Assembly: GCA_001000035.1 (NCBI GenBank)
Contig: LCGX01000002.1
Span: 1 to 20,819, forward strand
Direction: 5' to 3'
From: Candidatus Nomurabacteria bacterium GW2011_GWF2_43_8
GTDB taxonomy: Bacteria > Patescibacteriota > Minisyncoccia > Phycocordibacterales > UBA9973
Length of the DNA stretch: 20,819 nt
How positions within the stretch are numbered: the stretch's first letter is position 1; every line of letters starts with the position of its first letter. The notes beneath the pieces were generated by a model that was given only the letters and a program-made list of their open reading frames with translations, was not told the DNA's origin and made no database searches. Both the position numbers and the translations under genes were made by a program. This document shows, piece by piece, positions 1 to 7,313 of this stretch.

Positions 1-2
1 TA

Positions 3-791
3 GCCGGAGTTCCGGAACTTTCCTGGAGCGGTACGCTGGAGCAAGCCGCTCGGCTCAAAGCCGAGGACATGATCAAGAACGGCTATTTCGCGCACACCAG
101 TCCCGCTGGCCTGACTCCGTGGTATTGGCTTACCCAAACAAATTATAATTTCATCTACGCGGGCGAAAATCTGGCTATTGATTTCACGGAATCTGCCAAC
201 GTGGAAAGCGCGTGGCTTAATTCTCCCAAGCACAAGGAAAATGTTCTCAATTTACGCTTTACCGAAATAGGCATTATGGCTTTAGATGGTCCTTACCAAG
301 GCAGGAATACGACTTTCGTGGTTGAATTTTTCGGCAAACCGGCTTTCTCCCAAGTCGCCGAAGCTAGTACCGTCGCCGAAGTACCGGAAACAAAGCCAAA
401 AACAGATACAACGAAACCCAAAATCGCCGGCGTCTCGGCGGAAACTACCAAATCGGAACCGCCGGTTAAAATAATCGAAGAAACGGAAAAACCCGCGGAG
501 AAGTTTATCAGCGCGCAGAATATGGATGCCGTGGAGGCGCCGGCAGAGGAAAATTCCAATTTATCCGAAGGCAAGCCTATTTCGGCATGGTACATGCGTT
601 TTATTGTCAGTCCTACCAGTACGATTAAAATTATTTACAGCATTATTTTAGGTTTTATCCTGGTAGCAATGGCCTTAATGCTTTCCAAAGAATATCAAAA
701 ACACCACACCAAACACCTGATAATGGGTTCCATGCTAGTGGCTCTTATCGGCGTATTTATGTATTTTATAAATTACTCCGTAAGCGCTTAG
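3..791 (+). CDS. CAP/SCP (YkwD-like) domain membrane protein, 5' end cut by window edge
   Basis: The frame is open from base 3, and residues encoded before the first ATG (69) already belong to the fold (LSWSGTLEQAARLKAEDM), so the true start lies outside the window. CAP-family features are visible: a conserved His in the FAHTSP region, AGENLA, an AWLNSPKHKENVLN helix, and a closing VVEFFG strand. Residues about 100-170 after the ATG at 69 form a Pro/Thr/Glu/Lys-rich linker. Two hydrophobic segments follow near the C-terminus (around IIYSIILGFILVAMALML and LIMGSMLVALIGVFMYFI). Bacterial CAP proteins are usually secreted and their biochemical role is mostly unsettled; I infer an extracytoplasmic CAP domain tethered by the C-terminal hairpin. 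The tail is unusual, since most YkwD-like proteins have an N-terminal signal and end at the CAP domain. The family call is firm, the function unknown. Confidence 0.85.
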   Translation, partial: AGVPELSWSGTLEQAARLKAEDMIKNGYFAHTSPAGLTPWYWLTQTNYNFIYAGENLAIDFTESANVESAWLNSPKHKENVLNLRFTEIGIMALDGPYQGRNTTFVVEFFGKPAFSQVAEASTVAEVPETKPKTDTTKPKIAGVSAETTKSEPPVKIIEETEKPAEKFISAQNMDAVEAPAEENSNLSEGKPISAWYMRFIVSPTSTIKIIYSIILGFILVAMALMLSKEYQKHHTKHLIMGSMLVALIGVFMYFINYSVSA

Positions 792-820
792 CGGACATAC
801 GCGATTTTTTCTGTTATAAT
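792..820 (+). promoter_or_regulatory. Sigma70-type promoter of the histidine kinase gene, predicted leaderless
   Basis: A -35-like CGGACA (792-797, 4/6 to consensus) is followed by a 17-nt spacer and a perfect TATAAT (815-820). The GTG start of the kinase is at 827, exactly 6 nt after the -10 box, where transcription would be expected to begin. No Shine-Dalgarno sequence lies between. The mRNA is therefore predicted to be leaderless. Confidence 0.6.
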
Positions 821-826
821 AGAAAC

Positions 827-2185
827 GTGCTGAAGTTTTTATATTCAAACCTAAAAAGAGGTATTGAAAAGATAAAAAATAATCCTCAATTAATATACAC
901 AATTATTGTGGCCGTGCTGATTACTGGCTCTTTTATTTTTATGTCCGAGCGGTTTATCGGCATTGCCAATGACGCTCAGGAACGCCTAATAAATGTGCGA
1001 ATCGGATCGCTACAAGACGCGTTCGTATCTTTTGCCGGAGAAAAAATTAATGATACGGAATATTTGAATAAAAAAATCAGCGATATTATAAAAACGAACG
1101 AGACAATCAAAAGTTTCAAGGTGATAGTAAAAAGGGGTTCGGACACCTTTACTGTCATCGCTTCGAATAACGAAAAAGAAATCAACCAAAATGACCCGGA
1201 AATTTCTTTTTTATACGGCTTAGCGTCCAGCGACCCGTCCCATTCCATAACCATAACTCTAAATGAGGGGGACGAAAGATTATTCAAAACCAGCCGGGCG
1301 GTCACGGACGAATCCGGAAATATTCTCGGGATGGTTACGACCACGCAGACTCTCTCCTTAGCCGACCGGATGATTGAAAAAGACATAAAAAACAGCAGAA
1401 TTCTGCTTATTTTTGTCATTATTATCATTATGCTCTTGTTTTTACGCCTTTCCAGAATCATTGACTATATAGATTTATATAAAAAATTGAAAGAGGTGGA
1501 CCAGTTGAAGGATGATTTCATATCTATGGCCTCGCACGAATTGCGGACACCCCTTTCGGTTATCAGAGGATATGCGGAATTTATTAGAGAAGCTCCAGAA
1601 CTCTCGCCCCAGACCAAGGATTATACTTCAAAGATTGACATATCGGCCAAGGACCTGGATACGCTGGTTTCTGACATTCTTGATGTTTCCAGGATAGAAC
1701 AAGGGAGAATTTCTTTCAGTTTGGAGAAAATAAACCCCGGCGAAATCACAGAAAAAGTCGTATCGTCTCTTTACGCCTCTGCGAAGGAAAAAAATCTCAA
1801 TCTGACTTTCGACAAATCCGGTATTGGGGACAGTCAATACATAAATGTTGATCAGAATCGCTTGAGCCAGGTTCTAGTCAATCTGGTTGGCAATGCGATA
1901 AAATATACCAAGCAAGGGGAAATAAAGGTCAAACTGTATAAAGAAAATGGATTCTTGCGAATACGGGTAAGTGATACTGGCATAGGGATGAGCGAAGAAG
2001 AAAAATCGAAATTATTTGAAAAATTCTACCGCATTAGAACAGAGGAAACAAAAGAAGTAAGAGGAACAGGCCTGGGTTTATGGATTACAAACCAAATAGT
2101 CAAAGAAATGAAGGGAAAAATATCAGTGGAATCGATAAAAGGGGTGGGCTCTCATTTTATTGTTTCTTTTCCAATTATTAGTTAA
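827..2185 (+). CDS. Membrane sensor histidine kinase
   Basis: A two-component sensor kinase of 452 residues. TM1 is at about 22-40, an extracytoplasmic sensing region at about 45-188, and TM2 at about 190-208. A short linker then leads into a HisKA domain with the H-box SHELRTPLS (phospho-acceptor His237). The HATPase_c domain has the N-box around Asn356, G1 DTGIGM (383-388), the F-box FEKFYR and G2 GTGLGL (413-418). The sensing region has a Cache-like feel but I cannot assign it. No HAMP domain is evident between TM2 and HisKA. The start is GTG, chosen because the perfect -10 box ends 6 nt upstream and the hydrophobic N-terminus begins there. No response regulator is encoded in the window, so the partner is unknown. 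It lies between two surface-protein genes, which fits envelope sensing, but this is inference. Confidence 0.93.
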   Translation: MLKFLYSNLKRGIEKIKNNPQLIYTIIVAVLITGSFIFMSERFIGIANDAQERLINVRIGSLQDAFVSFAGEKINDTEYLNKKISDIIKTNETIKSFKVIVKRGSDTFTVIASNNEKEINQNDPEISFLYGLASSDPSHSITITLNEGDERLFKTSRAVTDESGNILGMVTTTQTLSLADRMIEKDIKNSRILLIFVIIIIMLLFLRLSRIIDYIDLYKKLKEVDQLKDDFISMASHELRTPLSVIRGYAEFIREAPELSPQTKDYTSKIDISAKDLDTLVSDILDVSRIEQGRISFSLEKINPGEITEKVVSSLYASAKEKNLNLTFDKSGIGDSQYINVDQNRLSQVLVNLVGNAIKYTKQGEIKVKLYKENGFLRIRVSDTGIGMSEEEKSKLFEKFYRIRTEETKEVRGTGLGLWITNQIVKEMKGKISVESIKGVGSHFIVSFPIIS

Positions 2186-2198
2186 TTTTTAATATATT

Positions 2199-4859
2199 AT
2201 GAAACAGTATTTTTTAAATCTTTCATCTAAAATCAAGTCCAATCGTTTTTTGACTGTTCTATTGATTTTGTTTTGTTTGGCTATTGTTGTTTTTTTATAT
2301 TATGGTGCGGCCCAAAATAACTCTTATGAAACGAATTTACTGTCAAGCTCCACCCTAGATACCTCTTCTTCCTCATTTTCTTCCGGCAGCGATTCTCTAT
2401 CAACCTCCACTTCAGATACCTCCAATACTACAACTTCCACCCCGACCTCATTATCTGGCGGAGATTCTTCCTCAACAACCTTAAATTCCACTACCACCAT
2501 GACTTCTCCCTCCACAACAACCTCAACTTCCGGCAGTGGTTCCTCTTCCTCTTCAACTACAACTTCCACCACATCCACTTCCACATCAACCTCTTCTTCT
2601 GGCGGTGGAGGAGATTCCTCTTCAACAACTTCTACGACTACTTCCACATCAACCCCTTCCACCACTACTTCTGATGGCATTTCTCATTTCTATGCTGTTC
2701 CTTCAGCTCCCAATAAAACGAGTATTACTGCTGAAGTATTAAATGTTCAACAAATAGATTCTTCTAGTAATTTTGCAAGTAATTACACCTCAATATTAAA
2801 AATTAAAGTAACAAGTCGTCAGAGTATTGAGGGTTCTTTTAATGTTCCCGATGAAGTAGACGCTTATGTTCATAAATGGACGAACGACTTAACAATTACT
2901 GATAAACTGGGAAAAGGTCAGATTATTGCAGCGACTATTTCATATTCTGGCGACGAGTGGGGAGGTATATGGGATATTCGGGAAATTAAAATTTCTGCTT
3001 CTACCAATACTAAACCTGTCCTTAATGCTATTAAACCTAATTTTGGTCCTACAGAGACTCAAATTACAATTACTGGTACTGGTTTTACCCCTACAGGCAA
3101 CATTGTTGCTGCTTACGGCAATTTAGCGATGGCTTTTGGTTTAGCTTCTCCTGACGGCACCAGTCTGACTTTCAAGATTCCCGCACAAACAGTTTTTAGT
3201 TGCGAAGGCGCTTGCCCTTGGAGATTCGATCGATTCACCCCCGGTAGTTACCCTATTACAGTCATTAATACCAATGGCACAAGTAATTGGCTTGAGCTTA
3301 AGATTACAACTGGCTATGATACTCCGGTCGCCATAATTTCGCTGACTCCCACTTCTGGTTCAGTTGGAACTCAAGTAAGAATTGACGGCTACAAATTTAC
3401 CACTTTTGGGGGCAATGATATTTCTTCCCAAGGTAAGATGATAGCTACGAATGTCGGTTCTCCTGAAGGCACTATTTTATATTTCACAATTCCCAGTCAG
3501 TTTGCCCCCGGTAGTTACCCGATTATAGTGACCAATGCCAATGGCACAAGTAACTCCAAAATCTTTACCGTCACTGCATCCGGAATAACAACAAATACTT
3601 CCATCAATACTTCGCAACCGGCAAATGTGCAACCAACCCCTGCTTCTACCCCAACACCCACGCCCCCCGGCACCTCTGGCACTTCTTCCGGGACAACTTC
3701 AACTAACAGCGCTACTCCTCCGAAAACTACCACTCAAACAACAGTTTCCAGTCCCATACTTTTAAGTCCGCAAAATACAAGTACAACAGAAATTAGTTCA
3801 ACAGGAGAATCCCCGACATTGCAAAATCTCTGGACGGTTATAGAAGAGGTTAACAAAGACATAAATGAGACCAAGGAACAATTGACAGCAACCATAAACC
3901 AAAACATCGCCGAAGAAATCCTGGACGCGAATAAATCTCAAAAAACTATAGACACTACGGAGTTGGCCAGGCTTCAGGATGAAATTATTTCTAAAATTGA
4001 AACTGAGCTTATCGGCCCGAGTTTAACTTCCACGGACATAGACAAATTAAATACCGAATTAAGCGCCAAGCTCGACAAAATCACGGCGACTATTTTTGAA
4101 AAAGGAGCGGATACTTCGCAGGCCAAGGAGGTGAAAGAAGCGCTTGACAACTTAGTTATAAAAATAAAAGATCAGTCCCAAGATTTCAATCAGCAGGACG
4201 GAGATCTTCTGTATAAAGATACCAACCAAGACGGCGTTTCCGATTATGATTCAATTTATGTCTACAATTTAGATCCGATTAAGCCCTCTCCGGTTTCTTC
4301 TCATGAAGGAAAAAAAATTAATGCCGCAGAAAAAATTCAGCTGGGGTTCGATCCGGCCCAATCAGAATTAGTCAAAATAACTCCAGAACAGCCCGCATCG
4401 TCTCCCGCGCCCGTTTCCGCCCTTTACAAAGTGAAGGAGGTAAAATTTACGGAAGGGAAAAAGGTCGTTATTAAGGGAACGGCTTTGCCGAACAGTTTTA
4501 TCACTATTTATATTTACAGTACGCCGATAATAGTGACGGTAAAAGCCGATAATAACGGCGAGTGGCAATATACCTTGGATGAAGAAATAGAGAATGGCCA
4601 GCACAAGATTTATACCGCGACGGTCAATAATACCGGAAAAATAATGGCCAAGAGCGCTGACTCCATATTTACCAAAACAGCTGAAGCCGCGACCCTTGAA
4701 GATATCCCACTGATTGGCGGCTCTACGAACGTAGAAGAGCCGGGATTATTCAGCGGGAACGATATTTATTTGTCAATCGGGTTTGCCTTTGCGGCGCTTT
4801 TGGTGTTTCTAATCCTAATAGGTTTGATTGGCAGAAAAAAAGAACAACCCAAGATCTAG
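2199..4859 (+). CDS. Large surface protein: Ser/Thr stalk, two IPT/TIG domains, coiled coil, Ca-loop, Ig-like domain, C-terminal TM
   Basis: An 886-residue envelope protein. Order: N-terminal signal anchor (about 16-36); Ser/Thr/Gly low-complexity stretch (about 48-158); a small beta-rich unit (about 160-267); two IPT/TIG domains (about 273-370 and 376-459), each ending PGSYPI-x-V-x-N-x-NGTSN; Thr/Pro/Ser linker (about 462-535); a charged, probably helical or coiled-coil region (about 540-660); a thrombospondin-type-3-like calcium loop DTNQDGVSDYDS (674-685); a bacterial Ig-like domain (about 745-810, with VVIKGTALPNS and NNGEWQY); and a C-terminal TM with a basic tail (about 856-886, GRKKEQPKI). 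IPT and Ig-like domains are common in adhesins and stalks. I infer a long, possibly O-glycosylated, membrane-anchored surface protein. No catalytic site is seen. The ATG at 2199 follows the kinase stop by 13 nt, suggesting co-transcription. Confidence 0.85.
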   Translation: MKQYFLNLSSKIKSNRFLTVLLILFCLAIVVFLYYGAAQNNSYETNLLSSSTLDTSSSSFSSGSDSLSTSTSDTSNTTTSTPTSLSGGDSSSTTLNSTTTMTSPSTTTSTSGSGSSSSSTTTSTTSTSTSTSSSGGGGDSSSTTSTTTSTSTPSTTTSDGISHFYAVPSAPNKTSITAEVLNVQQIDSSSNFASNYTSILKIKVTSRQSIEGSFNVPDEVDAYVHKWTNDLTITDKLGKGQIIAATISYSGDEWGGIWDIREIKISASTNTKPVLNAIKPNFGPTETQITITGTGFTPTGNIVAAYGNLAMAFGLASPDGTSLTFKIPAQTVFSCEGACPWRFDRFTPGSYPITVINTNGTSNWLELKITTGYDTPVAIISLTPTSGSVGTQVRIDGYKFTTFGGNDISSQGKMIATNVGSPEGTILYFTIPSQFAPGSYPIIVTNANGTSNSKIFTVTASGITTNTSINTSQPANVQPTPASTPTPTPPGTSGTSSGTTSTNSATPPKTTTQTTVSSPILLSPQNTSTTEISSTGESPTLQNLWTVIEEVNKDINETKEQLTATINQNIAEEILDANKSQKTIDTTELARLQDEIISKIETELIGPSLTSTDIDKLNTELSAKLDKITATIFEKGADTSQAKEVKEALDNLVIKIKDQSQDFNQQDGDLLYKDTNQDGVSDYDSIYVYNLDPIKPSPVSSHEGKKINAAEKIQLGFDPAQSELVKITPEQPASSPAPVSALYKVKEVKFTEGKKVVIKGTALPNSFITIYIYSTPIIVTVKADNNGEWQYTLDEEIENGQHKIYTATVNNTGKIMAKSADSIFTKTAEAATLEDIPLIGGSTNVEEPGLFSGNDIYLSIGFAFAALLVFLILIGLIGRKKEQPKI
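2330..2690 (+). repeat. Low-complexity Ser/Thr-coding tract
   Basis: About 360 bases of C/T/A-rich DNA built from degenerate TCC, ACT, ACA and TCT triplets encode an almost pure Ser/Thr segment with a few Gly clusters (about residues 48-158 of the surface protein). The + strand is strongly pyrimidine-rich here. It is probably length-variable by slippage and is a region where assemblies may be unreliable. Confidence 0.75.
3237..3555 (+). repeat. Tandem IPT/TIG repeat ends with near-identical DNA
   Basis: The ends of the two IPT domains share almost the same DNA: a block from about 3237 to 3288 and a second from about 3505 to 3555. Both contain CCCCCGGTAGTTACCC and end in CCAATGGCACAAGTAA. The rest of each domain is diverged. 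This suggests local duplication or gene conversion within the surface-protein gene. Confidence 0.6.
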
Positions 4860-4869
4860 AGTTGTCATA

Positions 4870-4898
4870 TTGAGTTATCAGCCAAACTAAAGTATAAT
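4870..4898 (+). promoter_or_regulatory. Sigma70-type promoter upstream of the small basic ORF and MFS gene
   Basis: TTGAGT (4870-4875, 4/6) is followed by a 17-nt spacer and a perfect TATAAT (4893-4898) in the 177-nt gap after the surface-protein gene. Transcription would begin near 4905. A small GC hairpin, CCGCC-CGA-GGCGG (4924-4936), lies just downstream. This is one of the better promoters in the window and could drive the small ORF, the MFS gene, or both. Confidence 0.55.
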
Positions 4899-4944
4899 GC
4901 AATTTTACCAATTAATTGCGATGCCGCCCGAGGCGGTCAAGTAT

Positions 4945-5061
4945 ATGGCAAAACGAGGTACCACGCTCAGTCCGAAAAAGAAATCAAGACGTTCTCACAA
5001 AACCAAAAAGCGGCTTGAAATAAAAAGAGCTATGTTATGGACGCGAAAAAAAGGTTCTTGA
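4945..5061 (+). CDS. Possible small, very basic protein (38 aa, up to 54 aa)
   Basis: A short frame beginning MAKRGTTLSPKKKSRR and ending WTRKKGS, stop TGA at 5059-5061. It is extremely rich in Lys/Arg, with 17 basic residues over the longest form. In-frame ATGs at 4897 and 4921 give 54- and 46-residue versions. I prefer 4945 because GAGG lies about 11 nt upstream and the GC hairpin at 4924-4936 sits better in a leader; the 4897 ATG overlaps the -10 box. It follows a good promoter and overlaps the start of the MFS gene by 25 nt in another frame. Its composition resembles small ribosomal or nucleic-acid-binding proteins, but I recognise no family. It could equally be a non-coding leader. Confidence 0.4.
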   Translation: MAKRGTTLSPKKKSRRSHKTKKRLEIKRAMLWTRKKGS

Positions 5062-6221
5062 ATATTCATCCCGACGTCTACAAACTAGGCATCGTAAGCT
5101 TTTTGACTGACATTAGTTCGGAAGCCATTTTTTCGGTTTTCTCCGTATTTTTTACGACGGTTGCCGGCGCTTCGGCGGCCCTGCTCGGGCTGGTGGAAGG
5201 TTTCTCCGATTTCTCGGCTTCCTCTCTGGATTATTTTTCTGGTTGGCTGTCGGATAAGTCCGGCAAAAGAAAAAAACTGGCTATTTTGGGCTACGGCTTT
5301 TCAACCTTGGCCAAACTAATGCTCTTGGTGGGGACGTCCGCGGTTACGCTTGCTTCATTTAGAATCATTGAACGCATGGGGAAAAGTTTCCGTGGTCCAG
5401 CCCGAGACGCGTGGCTTTCTTCCGTAGCGGAAGAAAGCAATAGAGGCTATGCTTTTGGACTGCACAAGGCGATGGATAAAGCGGGAGCCGTTTTGGGCCC
5501 GCTTATCGCCTATTTTTTGCTTTTGTGGTTTGGACAGGGAATGGGCACTTTTCGTTTGATTTTTATTATAGCTATAATTACCGCCGCGCTTTCTGTTTTT
5601 ATACTCGCACTAATGAATGATCGTCCGGGGGTTCCGCACGAACGGGAAAATATTTTCAAGGCCTGGGGCACTCTCTCTTCTTCGTTTAAAACTTTTCTCA
5701 TTCCCGCGGGGATTTTTTCTTTGGCATATTTCAGTTTCGGATTTCTATTGTTGCGGGCGTACGCCATCGGTTTTGCTATTAAAGATGTGGTCCTGCTCTA
5801 CGCGCTTTTCAATCTCTCCTTCGTAATTATTTCCATACCGATCGGAAGGCTGGGGGATTTGATTGGGCGGAAGTTCATCGTTGTTTTGGGATATTTGATT
5901 TATATAACCATGTCCTTGGGTTTTATTTTTGCGACAGAAAAATGGGAAGTTGTTCTTTTATTCATTCTGTTCGGGGTTTTTTACAGTATTGATGAAGCCC
6001 AGAATAAGGCGTTTATCGCCGATTTGGAAAAAGACCGCCGGGCCACCGCCATCGGCGCGTATAACTTCATTACCGGAATAATTTATCTCTTCGCTTCAGT
6101 GATTGCCGGGGCCCTTTGGGTTTTAAATCCCGTTTTTGCCTTTGTTTTTGCGGCCAGCGTGGCCTTTGTCGCACTGGCCTTTTTCCTCTTCCTATTTAGG
6201 AAGAAAGCCGTTATAATATAA
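5037..6221 (+). CDS. Major facilitator superfamily transporter
   Basis: A 394-residue polytopic membrane protein with about 11-12 hydrophobic segments. MFS signatures are visible: the loop 2-3 motif in GWLSDKSGKRKK (about residues 67-78) and a second-half counterpart GRLGDLIGRKF (about 276-286). The loop RGPARDAWLSS (about 120-130) is typical of a subgroup of bacterial MFS permeases whose substrate is generally unassigned. MFS proteins move small solutes by uniport, symport or antiport; nothing here fixes the substrate. The ATG at 5037 gives a sensible cytoplasmic N-terminus (MDAKKRFLNIHPDVYKLG), with a weak AAGAG about 8 nt upstream. Its 3' end contains the -10 box of the next gene, which it precedes by 2 nt. 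Confidence 0.85.
   Translation: MDAKKRFLNIHPDVYKLGIVSFLTDISSEAIFSVFSVFFTTVAGASAALLGLVEGFSDFSASSLDYFSGWLSDKSGKRKKLAILGYGFSTLAKLMLLVGTSAVTLASFRIIERMGKSFRGPARDAWLSSVAEESNRGYAFGLHKAMDKAGAVLGPLIAYFLLLWFGQGMGTFRLIFIIAIITAALSVFILALMNDRPGVPHERENIFKAWGTLSSSFKTFLIPAGIFSLAYFSFGFLLLRAYAIGFAIKDVVLLYALFNLSFVIISIPIGRLGDLIGRKFIVVLGYLIYITMSLGFIFATEKWEVVLLFILFGVFYSIDEAQNKAFIADLEKDRRATAIGAYNFITGIIYLFASVIAGALWVLNPVFAFVFAASVAFVALAFFLFLFRKKAVII
6189..6217 (+). promoter_or_regulatory. -10 box placed for a leaderless SIMPL-gene transcript
   Basis: A perfect TATAAT (6212-6217) ends exactly 6 nt before the ATG at 6224 and is embedded in the last codons of the MFS gene. At 17-nt spacing the -35 position reads TTCCTA (6189-6194), a weak match. 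No Shine-Dalgarno sequence lies between box and ATG. Confidence 0.5.
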
Positions 6222-6223
6222 TA

Positions 6224-6898
6224 ATGGAAAACTTAAAAAACAACTGGGTTTTGGTTATTGGGGGAGTATTATTAGTTTTTTCCGTTATTTTCTTTTTTTC
6301 TGCGAGGAATTTTTCGGAGCAGGGGAAATTTGTGGAAGTCAAAGGGCTTTCTGAGAGAATTGTCAAAGCCGACGTGGCCATTTGGTCTCTCAATTTTGAA
6401 TCAAAGTCTAACGACATTGATGTGCTTTATACGGAAATAGAAAGAAACCTTGTGGCCATAAAAGGATTTCTGAAAGAAAAGGGTTTTGAAGATTCTGAAA
6501 TAAACATGGCTCCAGTCAATATTTATCAAGATACTTACCGCGAGGCGCTCTTCCGCTATAACGCCAACGTGCAGCTGTCTGTCTATACCAAGAAAGTCGA
6601 CCAGGTCCGCTCCGCTTCCAAGGATACTTTGCTTTTGGTCAAAAAAGGAGTAACGCTGAACGGCAATTCCATCAATTTTGAATTTTCCGACATCAATAGC
6701 ATCAAGCCGGAAATGCTCGCCGAAGCAATCAAGAATGCCCGAATGTCGGCTGAACAATTTGCTCGAGAATCCGGTTCCAGCTTAGGTGGCATCTCGCGAG
6801 GAAACCAGGGTGTATTCGATATTTCAGATAAAGATCCAGGATCGCCGGAATACAAAAAAATTCGCGTGGTTTCCACTCTTCGATTTCTGCTGAACTAA
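6224..6898 (+). CDS. SIMPL-domain (DUF541) membrane-anchored protein
   Basis: A 224-residue protein with one N-terminal membrane anchor (about 7-26, WVLVIGGVLLVFSVIFFF) followed by a SIMPL/DUF541 domain. Family features are the early strand EVKGLSERIVKADVAIW (about 37-53), the EIERNLVAIKGFLKEKG helix, a VQLSVYTKKVDQVRS strand-helix, and the AIKNARMSAEQFA helix near the C-terminus. SIMPL proteins are widespread periplasmic or extracytoplasmic proteins without a settled biochemical function; some are linked to stress tolerance or signalling. Here it would face the outside. It begins 2 nt after the MFS stop and has its own apparent -10 box. The family call is good; the role is unknown. Confidence 0.85.
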   Translation: MENLKNNWVLVIGGVLLVFSVIFFFSARNFSEQGKFVEVKGLSERIVKADVAIWSLNFESKSNDIDVLYTEIERNLVAIKGFLKEKGFEDSEINMAPVNIYQDTYREALFRYNANVQLSVYTKKVDQVRSASKDTLLLVKKGVTLNGNSINFEFSDINSIKPEMLAEAIKNARMSAEQFARESGSSLGGISRGNQGVFDISDKDPGSPEYKKIRVVSTLRFLLN

Positions 6899-6902
6899 AC
6901 TT

Positions 6903-7301
6903 ATGCTGAAAGAATTCAAACAATTTTTGCTCCGAGGGAATGCGGTTGATTTGGCGGTCGGAGTCGTCGTTGGCGCGTCTTTCGGGACGGTCGTGACCGC
7001 TCTGGTGTCGGATTTATTGACTCCTTTTATCGCGGCTATCGTAAAGATTCCGGATTTCAGCGGGCTGGCTTTCACCATCAACGGAAGCAAATTTATGTAC
7101 GGGCATTTTATTAACGCTGTCATTTCATTCGTCCTAGTCGCCGGAGCGATTTTCTTCTTTATCATCAAGCCGATGAATCTGCTTATTTCCAAATCGCGCA
7201 AAGGACCGTCCACCGATCCGACGACCAAGAAATGCAAAGAATGCCTGAGCGAAATACCCATCGATGCCAAGCGCTGCGCGCATTGCGCGCAGGTTGTTTA
7301 A
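6903..7301 (+). CDS. mscL: Large-conductance mechanosensitive channel MscL with C-terminal zinc ribbon
   Basis: A 132-residue protein. The N-terminus matches MscL: FKQFLLRGNAVDLAVGVVVG with TM1 at about 15-45, a short extracellular loop, and TM2 at about 72-95 (FINAVISFVLVAGAIFFFII). MscL forms a homopentameric pore that opens under membrane tension to release solutes during osmotic downshock. After TM2 the usual cytoplasmic helix is replaced by a zinc-ribbon-like tail with CKEC and CAHC pairs (about residues 111-129). Such tails occur in some other MscL proteins from memory; they may bind Zn and modulate gating or assembly, which is inference. It starts 4 nt after the SIMPL stop and is probably co-transcribed. 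Confidence 0.93.
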   Translation: MLKEFKQFLLRGNAVDLAVGVVVGASFGTVVTALVSDLLTPFIAAIVKIPDFSGLAFTINGSKFMYGHFINAVISFVLVAGAIFFFIIKPMNLLISKSRKGPSTDPTTKKCKECLSEIPIDAKRCAHCAQVV

Positions 7302-7313
7302 ATTTGATCAAGT

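Noticed and set aside
781..810. Palindrome TAAGCGCTTA at the end of the CAP gene followed by a T6 run, as a possible terminator.
   Set aside because: The palindrome has no loop space, lies 14 nt from the T-run, and no stable stem abuts the Ts; the region is better explained as the kinase promoter.
2324..2680. Minus-strand ORF coding a Val/Glu-rich 118-residue peptide opposite the Ser/Thr stalk.
   Set aside because: It is the antisense of the low-complexity stalk; its Val/Glu/Pro repetition follows from the codons of the real gene and it has no promoter or neighbour logic.
4860..5036. A tRNA or structured RNA in the largest intergenic gap.
   Set aside because: Only a 5-bp GC hairpin is present; no cloverleaf, T-loop or known riboswitch core was recognised.
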